The position numbers were made by a program, and so were the translations under genes. Under the pieces are notes generated by a model. That model saw only the letters and a list, made by a program, of their open reading frames with translations, was not told the DNA's origin and did not search any database. A stretch of DNA of 6,183 nt from contig JAUNNW010000025.1 in NCBI GenBank assembly GCA_030531285.1, positions 5,776 through 11,958 on the forward strand, given 5' to 3'. Positions 1 through 6,179 of this stretch are shown here, one piece after another. The DNA is from Synergistaceae bacterium. GTDB taxonomy: Bacteria; Synergistota; Synergistia; Synergistales; Synergistaceae. Every line of letters begins with the position of its first letter. Position 1 is the stretch's first letter.

Positions 1-1107
1 GCCATTGCCTGCGCTCTTGCCTGTTCTCCGCAGCTTCTGCTTGCGGACGAGCCGACAACCGCCCTCGACGTAATTACACAGGCAGGCATACTTAAGCTGC
101 TTGAAAAATTGAGAAAAGAAACAGGAATAACGATACTGCTTGTAACCCATGACCTGCCGATGGCTGCCTCCGTATCCGACAATCTGCTTGTAATGAAAGA
201 CGGGGTAATCGTAGAATGCGGAAGTTCACAGGAGCTTACTGCGGCGCCGCAGACAGATTACGCCAAAAAACTGCTTGCGGCGATAGAGCTTCCTGCCAAA
301 CAGCCGAGAGAAAAGCTTTCCGGCAGGCTTGCGGTAAACGCTGAAGATATAACGGTGCGTTTTGAATCTAAAAACGGAAGCTCCCATACCGCTGTTGACC
401 GAATTTCACTGTGTCTTCGCGAAGGCGAAACGCTTGCGATAGTCGGCGAATCTGGCAGCGGCAAAACAACGCTTCTGCGTACGCTGATGGGTTTGCAAAA
501 AACATCTTCAGGCGCTGTTCGGCTGTTCGGAAAAAGAGCGGAAATTCTTCCTGAAAAAGAGCGTTCGGAGCTATTAAGGCTGTGCGGCTACGTGCCTCAG
601 GACCCGTACGGTGCACTGCCTCCGGGGTTGACGGCGCTTGAGGCGGTTATGGAACCGTTTGTTATTTCCGGCAGTTTGCTTAATAAGACTGAACAGCGCG
701 AAGCGGCGGAAAAACTGCTTGCAGACGTGGGCTTGCGCGGCGAAAGGATACTGAATTCGCGCGCCGTTGCGCTTTCCGGCGGGCAGAGGCAGAGAGTAGA
801 ACTCGCACGCGCTCTTGCCCTTTCGCCGAAGCTTCTGCTCTGCGATGAACCGACATCGATGCAGGACGTTTCCACAAGAACTGATATAATAGAACTGCTT
901 GAAAGCAGAGTAGAGCAGGGAACGTCGCTGGTATTCGTGACGCATGATCTTATGCTTGCTGCCTCGGCGGCTGAAAAAATTATGGTTATGAAAGACGGCA
1001 GACTTTGCGAATATGGAAATTCCTGCGAAGTTCTGAGCAGTCCGAAGCATCCTTATACAAAGGCGCTGCTTGAGTCAGTGCCGAAAAATTCGGCAGCACG
1101 GTTTTAA
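1..1107 (+). CDS. Tandem ABC transporter ATP-binding protein (Dpp/Opp peptide-nickel family), 5' end outside window
   Basis: This is the cytoplasmic ATPase of an oligopeptide/dipeptide/nickel-type importer, partial at its N-terminus. Reading frame 1 is open from base 1, giving 368 visible residues. Visible residues 12-24 are the Walker B and D-loop of a first nucleotide-binding domain (LLLADEPTTALDV), followed by its H-loop (VTHD). That domain's Walker A and signature lie upstream of the window. A linker leads to a complete second domain: Walker A GESGSGKTT (about 149-157), Q-loop YVPQDP (about 197-202), signature LSGGQRQR (about 258-265), Walker B LLLCDEP (about 278-284) and H-loop FVTHD (about 312-316). 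The C-terminal HPYTKALL segment is typical of DppF/OppF proteins. Two ATPase domains in one chain resemble GsiA/YejF-type fusions of DppD and DppF. The second D-loop reads SMQD rather than the usual SALD. Substrate cannot be told from the ATPase; permease and binding-protein genes are expected upstream. An internal TTG at 109 is not the real start, because family sequence continues before it. Confidence 0.93.
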   Translation, partial: AIACALACSPQLLLADEPTTALDVITQAGILKLLEKLRKETGITILLVTHDLPMAASVSDNLLVMKDGVIVECGSSQELTAAPQTDYAKKLLAAIELPAKQPREKLSGRLAVNAEDITVRFESKNGSSHTAVDRISLCLREGETLAIVGESGSGKTTLLRTLMGLQKTSSGAVRLFGKRAEILPEKERSELLRLCGYVPQDPYGALPPGLTALEAVMEPFVISGSLLNKTEQREAAEKLLADVGLRGERILNSRAVALSGGQRQRVELARALALSPKLLLCDEPTSMQDVSTRTDIIELLESRVEQGTSLVFVTHDLMLAASAAEKIMVMKDGRLCEYGNSCEVLSSPKHPYTKALLESVPKNSAARF

Positions 1108-1120
1108 CACACTATAAAAC

Positions 1121-1127
1121 GGAGGGG
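1121..1127 (+). promoter_or_regulatory. Ribosome binding site of mscL
   Basis: GGAGGGG lies 6 nt before the GTG at 1134. This strong Shine-Dalgarno match fixes the GTG as the start of mscL. An ATG at 1129 is out of frame, too close to the site, and is followed at once by GAG TGA. Confidence 0.85.
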
Positions 1128-1133
1128 TATGGA

Positions 1134-1574
1134 GTGAAACAGTTTTTTAAGGATTTTAGGGAGTTTGCATTGCAGGGCAACGCGCTTAATTTGGCAATCG
1201 GTGTCGTTATAGGCGGAGCGTTCGGCAAAATTGTCAGTTCGTTTGTCAGCGATATAATTACGCCGCTGCTTGGTCTTGTAACCGGCGGAGTCGATTTTTC
1301 AGGGCTGTTTTACAATCTTTCCTCAACGCCTGTCGAAAATCTTGCAAAGGCACAGGAGTCTGGAATACCGGTGCTTGCCTACGGTATGTTCATTCAGAAC
1401 GTGATTGATTTCTTAATCACAGCCTTTGCGATTTTTATTGCGCTGCGCTCAATGATGCGTTTCAAAAAGAAAGAGGAAGAAGCGCCTGCAAAACCTGCAC
1501 GCCTGTGCCCGTACTGCAAGTCCGAAATAGCGGACGACGCAACCCGCTGCCCGCACTGCACATCAGAGCTTTAG
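1134..1574 (+). CDS. mscL: Large-conductance mechanosensitive channel MscL with C-terminal zinc-ribbon-like tail
   Basis: MscL is a homopentameric inner-membrane channel that opens under membrane tension and releases solutes during hypo-osmotic shock. The 146-residue protein has the classic N-terminus: an amphipathic helix (KQFFKDFREFALQGN), then pore helix TM1 at about residues 15-48 with the glycine/alanine-rich AIGVVIGGAFGKIVSSFVSDIITP core. A periplasmic loop follows at about 50-80, then TM2 at about 83-107 (YGMFIQNVIDFLITAFAIF) and a charged cytoplasmic KKKEEE segment. The last 25 residues differ from the Escherichia coli form: CPYC (125-128) and CPHC (139-142) make a short zinc-ribbon-like knuckle in place of the long helical bundle. 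Similar tails occur in MscL of other anaerobic bacteria as far as I recall. Translation starts at GTG. The gene sits 26 nt after the ABC ATPase gene with no visible terminator between, so they may be co-transcribed, although no functional link is evident. Confidence 0.96.
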   Translation: MKQFFKDFREFALQGNALNLAIGVVIGGAFGKIVSSFVSDIITPLLGLVTGGVDFSGLFYNLSSTPVENLAKAQESGIPVLAYGMFIQNVIDFLITAFAIFIALRSMMRFKKKEEEAPAKPARLCPYCKSEIADDATRCPHCTSEL

Positions 1575-1595
1575 ACTTAAAATCTGCTTAAAGCA

Positions 1596-1635
1596 CAAAA
1601 CGACAGCGCCGGATTTTTCCGGCGCTGTCGTTTTG
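1596..1635. terminator. Bidirectional rho-independent terminator between mscL and atpB
   Basis: The arms 1596-1612 and 1619-1635 are exact reverse complements (17 bp, core CGACAGCGCCGG) around a 6-nt loop, ATTTTT. The plus strand ends the stem in TTTT, and the minus strand does the same because the left arm carries AAAA. The hairpin lies between two convergent stop codons, 21 nt after mscL and 10 nt after atpB, so it can serve both operons. No other gene is visible in this gap. Confidence 0.9.
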
Positions 1636-1645
1636 CTGCAAGATT

Positions 1646-3016
1646 TTATCCTTTTGCGTGTTCCTCAATTTCTTGCGCTGAAACGCGTGTAAGCTCGGTT
1701 TTCGGCAGTGTCTTCAAAATTTCCCATGCTGTGTCAAGAGATTCGTCTATACTGCGCGTTTCTCGTTTTCCCTGTGCGAGAAATTTGTTTTCAAAGAGTT
1801 CTCCGAATTGGAGGAGTTTTCTGTCGTCTGCGGACAATTCGTCTTCTCCCACAACTTCCGCAAGAGAACGTATTTCCCGCGCTCTGCTGTATGACGCAAA
1901 AAGCTGGCTTGATACTGATGGGTGGTCTTTTCTTGTATATCCTTCTCCGATGCTGTCTTTCATCAGTCTTGATAGGCTGGTTAGTACGCCTATCGGCGGA
2001 TATATGTTCTTTGAGTCAAGCTCGCGCGACAAAGTTATCTGTCCTTCGGTTATGTAGCCGGTTAGGTCAGGTATCGGATGCGTTATGTCATCGTTCGGCA
2101 TGGAAAGAATTGGAAGCTGCGTTATGCTTCCGGCAGAGCCTCGCACTATGCCGGCGCGCTCGTAAAGAGAGGCAAGGTCTGAATAAAGATACGCAGGGTA
2201 GCCCTTTCGGCTCGGGACCTCTCCCGCGGCGCTTCCAAGTTCGCGAAGCGCTTCGCAGTAGTTGGTTATGTCAGTCATTATGACAAGCACGTGCATTCCA
2301 AGCTCATAGGCAAGGTATTCGGCGGTTGTCAGCGCCATTCGCGGTGTAGCTATACGTTCAATTACGGGTTCGTCCGCAAGGTTTAGGAATGTTACGATGT
2401 TGCTGCTGTCTCCCTTTGCCGCGAGTTCGCGCGTAAAAAATGCCGCATCGTCGTGTTTTATGCCTATTCCGGCAAAAACAACGGCAAACTGTTCGTCCCC
2501 GCTTATTTCAGACTGTGTGGCTATCTGCACCGCAAGCTGATTGTGAGGCAGTCCGTTGCCTGAAAAAATAGGAAGTTTTTGTCCGCGGATAAGCGATGTC
2601 AGCGTATCTATGGCAGAAATGCCAGTATGTATGCAGTTTTTTGGATACTGCCGCGCCGTAGGGTTAAGAGGCAGCCCGTTTATGTCAACTTTTTTGCCGC
2701 CGTATATTGTCCCGAGTCCGTCGCGGGGTTCTCCAAGCCCGTTAAAAGTCCGTCCGAGCATATTTTCGGAAAGAGTAACTTCCAGCGGTCTTCCGAGGAA
2801 ACGGACAGAGGTTGTTTTTGGAACAAGTCTGCCCGTGCCGTTGAATACCTGTACAAGTATGGCGTTTTTTCCGACTGTTTTGACTTGTCCGTGCCTTGTC
2901 TTGCCATCGGAGTCAATAATTTCAACAAGTTCCCCGCAGCCTGCGCCGGATACGTTTTCTACCAGTATGAACGGACCTTCAATGTTCTTTACGCCTATGT
3001 ATTCTGTTTTAAGCAT
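1646..3016 (-). CDS. atpB: V/A-type ATP synthase subunit B (non-catalytic head subunit)
   Basis: Subunit B alternates with A in the A3B3 head of the V/A-type ATPase and contributes to the nucleotide-binding interfaces without being the main catalytic site. The protein is 456 residues from the chosen ATG. It opens with the beta-barrel segment EYIGVKNIEGPFILVENVSG. At about 150-162 it has IFSGNGLPHNQLA, the degenerate P-loop region lacking GKT, as expected for B. FAGIGIKHDDAAFF follows at about 181-194, then GYPAYLYSDLASLYERAG (272-289), and SLSRLMKD (347-354), whose arginine should be the finger reaching the A-subunit site. The ATG at 3016 gives the usual family N-terminus and has GGAG 9 nt upstream. 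A longer version from a TTG at 3055 would add 13 residues inside atpA and has no family support. The ATG overlaps the end of atpA by 8 nt, so translation is probably coupled. This is the last gene before the terminator. The symbol follows V/A-type usage; it is not the F-type atpB. Confidence 0.97.
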   Translation of the reverse strand: MLKTEYIGVKNIEGPFILVENVSGAGCGELVEIIDSDGKTRHGQVKTVGKNAILVQVFNGTGRLVPKTTSVRFLGRPLEVTLSENMLGRTFNGLGEPRDGLGTIYGGKKVDINGLPLNPTARQYPKNCIHTGISAIDTLTSLIRGQKLPIFSGNGLPHNQLAVQIATQSEISGDEQFAVVFAGIGIKHDDAAFFTRELAAKGDSSNIVTFLNLADEPVIERIATPRMALTTAEYLAYELGMHVLVIMTDITNYCEALRELGSAAGEVPSRKGYPAYLYSDLASLYERAGIVRGSAGSITQLPILSMPNDDITHPIPDLTGYITEGQITLSRELDSKNIYPPIGVLTSLSRLMKDSIGEGYTRKDHPSVSSQLFASYSRAREIRSLAEVVGEDELSADDRKLLQFGELFENKFLAQGKRETRSIDESLDTAWEILKTLPKTELTRVSAQEIEEHAKG

Positions 3017-4805
3017 CCGAATCAGCTCCGGTTTCTTTTGTATATTCTGTTTCAATACGGCGAAGATGCGCCGTTAACCGTTCCTTCAATTCATCGCAGG
3101 CTGAAGGGTTGCTGTCGGTAGTTTCGCGGAGCCTGACTAATTCCGATACAGCCTCATTATCTTTTACGACTGAAACAGGAACTCCAATTTTAACGAGTTT
3201 CATTGCTTCGTTGTAGAAGTGCAGCACAGTGTCCAAAATGCGGAAGGTTTTTTCCGGAGAACAACAGGAATCGCTGGTGAAAGAATTTTGCTGAAGGAAC
3301 CCGTTTTTAATCAGATGCGCGACAAACGATGTAAGCCGTTGATCGTCGGGAAGAACATCTTCTCCCACGAGATTTATAATCTGCTGTATTTTGACATCGG
3401 CGGCAAGAATTGCCCTTGCCTGCGTTCTGATTTCTGTCCAGCGCGGATCAATATTTTCGCAAAACCATGACGAAAGCTCGTCCGCGTATTCGCTGTACGA
3501 ATCTGTCCATGAAATGGCAGGGTAGTGGCGTGCGTTGGCGAGATTTCTGTCAAGCTCCCAAAAGCAGCGTATGAAGCGCTTTGTGTGGCGCGTAACAGGT
3601 TCGGTGAAGTCTCCGCCGGGGGGAGAAACAGCGCCGATCACGGTTATTGAGCCGGTGCTGCCGTTAAGTGTTAAAACTCTGCCCGCGCGTTCGTAAAATT
3701 CCGCAAGGCGGCTGGGAAGATACGCCGGAAAGCCTTCCTCCGCCGGAATTTCTTCAAGGCGTCCCGAAAGTTCGCGCAACGCTTCTGCCCAGCGCGAGGT
3801 TGAGTCTGCCATTATCGCCACGTCGTAGCCCATGTCGCGGAAATATTCTCCGAGAGTAATGCCTGTGTAAATAGATGCCTCACGCGCTGCTACAGGCATA
3901 TTTGAAGTGTTGGCGATAAGAATGGTGCGCTCCATAAGAGGACGTCCCGAGTGTGGGTCTTCAAGCACGGGGAACTGTTCAAGAACATCGGTCATTTCAT
4001 TCCCGCGTTCGCCGCAACCTATGTATATTACTACCTGCGCGTCCCCCCATTTTGCGAGTTGGTGCTGTGTAACGGTTTTTCCGGTTCCGAAACCTCCGGG
4101 GACACAGGCGGTTCCGCCTTTTGCCATTGGAAACAGGCAGTCTATGACGCGCTGTCCGGTTATGAAAGGTTTATCCGGCAGAAGGCGTTTTGCATACGGA
4201 CGCGCCGTTCTGACAGGCCAGCGCTGAATCATCGGTATTTCAATTTCCTTGCCTGCGGTGTTTATGTAACGCGCTATTGTTTCTTTGCCTGCATGGTTTC
4301 CTGCCGGAGCAACCCATGTAAGCTTGCCTTCGGCATCCGGCGGCGCCATGATTTTATGCAGAAGAAGCGGTGTTTCCTGCACTGTCGCAAGCACGGAGCC
4401 GCCTGAAATAGTGTCGCCTTCCTTCGCAACAGGCGTAACGTCCCAAAGTTTTTCCTTATCAAGCATTGAAACAGTAGTTCCGGGCATGATGTATTTGCCG
4501 TGAAGCTGAAGCAGTTTGTCAAGAGGTCTGCCTATGCCGTCAAAAAAACTTCCGAGAAGTCCCGGCCCAATTTCGACAGATACAGCTTCGCCGCTGCCCA
4601 TAACTTGCTCTCCGGTTGTGAGTCCTGACGAATCTTCGTAAATTTGTATTGTTGCCTCGTCGTTCTCTATGTTGATGATTTCTCCCGTCAATTTTTGCCT
4701 GCCAACGTACACTACCTCACGTACGGCAAAGCCGCCCATATTTTCAGCTTTGACCACAGGACCGCTCACAAAGGAAACAATGCCGGTTTTATTCTTGTCG
4801 TTCAT
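3009..4805 (-). CDS. atpA: V/A-type ATP synthase subunit A (catalytic head subunit)
   Basis: Subunit A is the catalytic ATP-binding subunit of the cytoplasmic A3B3 head; it hydrolyses or makes ATP coupled to ion flow through the membrane rotor. The length, 598 residues, is normal for the family. In order: N-terminal beta-barrel (GIVSFVSGPVVKAENM); the extra non-homologous insert typical of A subunits (about residues 110-200, including LTWVAPAGNHAGKE); RPYAKRLLPDKPFITGQRVID; P-loop GGFGTGKT (237-244); IGCGERGNEM with the catalytic glutamate at about 266; DVAIMADSTSRWAEALRE (about 328-345); PAYLPSRLAEFYERAGRV (360-377); and FWELDRNLANARHYPAISW (415-433). The C-terminal helical domain is complete. 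All nucleotide-site residues expected of an active subunit are present. The ATG at 4805 has AAAGGAG 8 nt upstream and lies 14 nt after atpE. The end overlaps atpB by 8 nt. Here atpA means the V/A-type catalytic subunit, not F-type alpha. Confidence 0.98.
   Translation of the reverse strand: MNDKNKTGIVSFVSGPVVKAENMGGFAVREVVYVGRQKLTGEIINIENDEATIQIYEDSSGLTTGEQVMGSGEAVSVEIGPGLLGSFFDGIGRPLDKLLQLHGKYIMPGTTVSMLDKEKLWDVTPVAKEGDTISGGSVLATVQETPLLLHKIMAPPDAEGKLTWVAPAGNHAGKETIARYINTAGKEIEIPMIQRWPVRTARPYAKRLLPDKPFITGQRVIDCLFPMAKGGTACVPGGFGTGKTVTQHQLAKWGDAQVVIYIGCGERGNEMTDVLEQFPVLEDPHSGRPLMERTILIANTSNMPVAAREASIYTGITLGEYFRDMGYDVAIMADSTSRWAEALRELSGRLEEIPAEEGFPAYLPSRLAEFYERAGRVLTLNGSTGSITVIGAVSPPGGDFTEPVTRHTKRFIRCFWELDRNLANARHYPAISWTDSYSEYADELSSWFCENIDPRWTEIRTQARAILAADVKIQQIINLVGEDVLPDDQRLTSFVAHLIKNGFLQQNSFTSDSCCSPEKTFRILDTVLHFYNEAMKLVKIGVPVSVVKDNEAVSELVRLRETTDSNPSACDELKERLTAHLRRIETEYTKETGADSDA
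3026..3029 (-). promoter_or_regulatory. Ribosome binding site of atpB, inside the end of atpA
   Basis: The minus strand reads GGAG here, 9 nt before the ATG at 3016. The site lies within the last codons of atpA, and it decides for the ATG start over the upstream TTG at 3055. Confidence 0.7.
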
Positions 4806-4813
4806 AACTGTTT

Positions 4814-4820
4814 CTCCTTT
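4814..4820 (-). promoter_or_regulatory. Ribosome binding site of atpA
   Basis: The minus strand reads AAAGGAG, ending 8 nt before the ATG at 4805. It is the best Shine-Dalgarno match in the ATPase operon, placed before the catalytic subunit, and it overlaps the last base of atpE. Confidence 0.85.
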
Positions 4821-5437
4821 TATGACTGAACGTTCGCAAGCAGATGCTGAACAAGCGTGTCGGTCATGCTTGCAGCCGCGTTTTTCCAGTCAAAACAGAT
4901 TCTGCGTTTTCCGTCCTCAGAAAGCAGCGTTATGCCGCCTTCGGGAGCATCATCCGTATATATAACGCTGAAAACTGTATCCGTCCCAGCTTTTTTCAAA
5001 AGTGCGGAAAGTTTGTCCGCAAGCTTTGCGTCATTCTTTGAGAGTACGACAGAAAGCTTGTTTTCGTTTATCTGTTCTGCCGCTTCGAGCGCCATTCCGC
5101 ACAGAATACGGACGTAATCGTCTCGCTGACTGAGATCGCTGAACCTGCTCTCAAGTCTGCAAAGCGCCTCATCCATAAGCTTGTTTTGCAGTTTCAGCAT
5201 TTCACGGCTCTCAGCCAGTTTTGCGGCACGCAGACACAGTCCTCTTTCCTCGTCCGCCTGCTTTTCAGCCTGTTTTACAATTAAATCAAGCTCTGCATCA
5301 AGCTTTGCCGTTTCCTCTTTCAGCCATTCGTCAGACTTTGCCGAGGCATCGTCAAGCTGTGCCTGTTTCTGCAAAGAGGCGTTTTCAAGTATTCTTCTTT
5401 TCTGTTCATCCAGTCTGCTTACAGAAGCTTCTATCAC
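4820..5437 (-). CDS. atpE: V/A-type ATP synthase subunit E (peripheral stalk)
   Basis: Subunit E forms the outer stator stalk that holds the A3B3 head against rotation and links it to the membrane part. The 205-residue product has the family layout. A long charged helix runs over residues 1-95, rich in Lys, Glu, Gln and Ala, and would form a coiled coil with the partner stalk subunit. A globular C-terminal domain follows with the conserved EGGITLLSEDGKRRICFDWKNA stretch (about 166-187; seen here as GGITLL, GKRRI and DWKNA). The only start that keeps the whole N-terminal helix is GTG at 5437, whose last two bases belong to the TGA stop of atpF (4-nt overlap, GTGA). A partial ribosome site GGGGTG lies 8 nt upstream. 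It is 14 nt from atpA. A subunit C gene often neighbours E in other operons but is absent here. The partner helix subunit of the stalk is not in the window. Confidence 0.93.
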   Translation of the reverse strand: MIEASVSRLDEQKRRILENASLQKQAQLDDASAKSDEWLKEETAKLDAELDLIVKQAEKQADEERGLCLRAAKLAESREMLKLQNKLMDEALCRLESRFSDLSQRDDYVRILCGMALEAAEQINENKLSVVLSKNDAKLADKLSALLKKAGTDTVFSVIYTDDAPEGGITLLSEDGKRRICFDWKNAAASMTDTLVQHLLANVQS

Positions 5438-5745
5438 CGCATTTTCACCCCAATCGCTTCCTGCACACGGTCTGCGAGATAATTTTCACCGTGTATGCTG
5501 CCGAATCTGTCGGGTATCTCCACAACAACAGGAAGCCCGTTTCGTTCCCTGAGACTCTGCATCGTTTCAGGCGCCAGTTCCGCGGCTCTTTCCGTAACGG
5601 CGAGAATTGCCAGTTCCTTTATTGAGCAGGCGCGGCGGAAAGCTTCGTCCGCTTCCTCCCGCGTACGGACAAGACAGCCGCATATGCCCGCAAAACGCAT
5701 ACCGGCAAGAGTATCCCTGTCGCTGCTGATCAGATATGCTTTCAT
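5434..5745 (-). CDS. atpF: V/A-type ATP synthase subunit F (central stalk)
   Basis: Subunit F is the small Rossmann-like protein that binds subunit D in the rotating central shaft and helps regulate ATP hydrolysis. The product has 103 residues, the usual size. Family features are the N-terminal strand YLISSDRDTLAGMRFAGI (residues 4-21), the AILAVTE strand (about 46-52) and PVVVEIPDR (72-80) near the C-terminus. The ATG at 5745 lies 11 nt after the stop of atpK. The bases just before it show no Shine-Dalgarno match, so translation may depend on ribosomes finishing atpK. The stop overlaps the GTG of atpE by 4 nt. Its usual partner D is not in the window. In many bacterial V/A operons F lies just before A, whereas here E separates them. 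In V/A nomenclature this is F (called G in the Enterococcus ntp operon), unrelated to F-type subunit b. Confidence 0.93.
   Translation of the reverse strand: MKAYLISSDRDTLAGMRFAGICGCLVRTREEADEAFRRACSIKELAILAVTERAAELAPETMQSLRERNGLPVVVEIPDRFGSIHGENYLADRVQEAIGVKMR
5446..5451 (-). promoter_or_regulatory. Partial ribosome binding site of atpE
   Basis: The minus strand reads GGGGTG, 8 nt before the GTG start at 5437, within the last codons of atpF. The match is imperfect, but the spacing is right and it supports the GTG start together with the 4-nt overlap. Confidence 0.5.
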
Positions 5746-5756
5746 TCAGTACGAAA

Positions 5757-6179
5757 TCAGAATTTCTGCAGAATCAGCATTGACACGATAAGACCGTAAA
5801 TTGCGATACCTTCGGAAAGACCGAGATAGATAAGAGTTGCGCCGAGCATTTCAGGCTTTTCGGCGATAAGACCGATAGCCGATGAACCGACGTTTGCAAC
5901 GGTGTAAGCAGCCGCGACGCAGGATATTGACGTTACCAAAGCTGCCGCCAAAAATCCAAGTCCGGCTCCGGCACCGTAACCGGCTGCTTGAACCGGAGCT
6001 TCGGCTGCCTGTGCCGAAGGCGCGAACGACATTATTACGCCGCCTAAAACGAGCAGACCTGAAATGCAGAGAATCGCTGCGTAAAGAGCCGTACTGCCCT
6101 TTGTTTTTCTTTTCTGCATTACGTAACCGCTGCATACGAGAGCCAAAACTGTTGCTGCCGAGATGAATAAACCTGTCAT
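5757..6179 (-). CDS. atpK: V/A-type ATP synthase subunit K (membrane rotor proteolipid)
   Basis: Subunit K is the c-type proteolipid that forms the membrane ring and carries ions across during rotation. The 140-residue form has two parts. The N-terminal 65 residues hold two hydrophobic helices (about 4-21 and 31-53) separated by a positive QKRKTKG loop and ending in SAQAAEA, which resembles a signal-peptidase site. The C-terminal part is one c-type hairpin: helix at about 68-105 (glycine/alanine-rich, GYGAGAGLGFLAAAL) and helix at about 112-137 with LSEGIAIYGLIVS, in which Glu123 is the ion-binding carboxylate. Clostridial K proteins of about this length have a similar extended form as far as I recall. 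The ATG at 6179 is the first in frame, but only four bases lie beyond it, so its ribosome site cannot be seen and a longer start is possible. It is the first operon gene visible; the stop is 11 nt before atpF. Confidence 0.9.
   Translation of the reverse strand: MTGLFISAATVLALVCSGYVMQKRKTKGSTALYAAILCISGLLVLGGVIMSFAPSAQAAEAPVQAAGYGAGAGLGFLAAALVTSISCVAAAYTVANVGSSAIGLIAEKPEMLGATLIYLGLSEGIAIYGLIVSMLILQKF

Noticed and set aside
574..1050. A 158-residue minus-strand frame opposite the ABC ATPase
   Set aside because: It lies entirely opposite the Walker A, signature and Walker B coding region of the ABC protein; it is rich in Arg, Phe and Cys without domain features.
109..1107. ABC ATPase starting at the TTG at 109
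   Set aside because: The same frame is open to base 1 and encodes a Walker B and D-loop before the TTG, so the true start lies upstream of the window.
1129..1137. Mini-ORF ATG GAG TGA just before mscL, as a possible leader
   Set aside because: The ATG is only 1 nt from the Shine-Dalgarno sequence, too close for initiation, and two codons without further structure give no evidence of a regulatory leader.
1708..2283. A 191-residue plus-strand open frame opposite atpB
   Set aside because: It is antisense to well-conserved atpB coding sequence, its translation has no recognisable family, and it has no convincing ribosome site. The open frame is a by-product of the codon use of atpB.
2556..3121. 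Two overlapping plus-strand frames (173 and 180 residues) opposite the A/B junction
   Set aside because: Both are antisense to clearly conserved V/A-ATPase genes, their translations look like shadow sequence, and they overlap each other in different frames.
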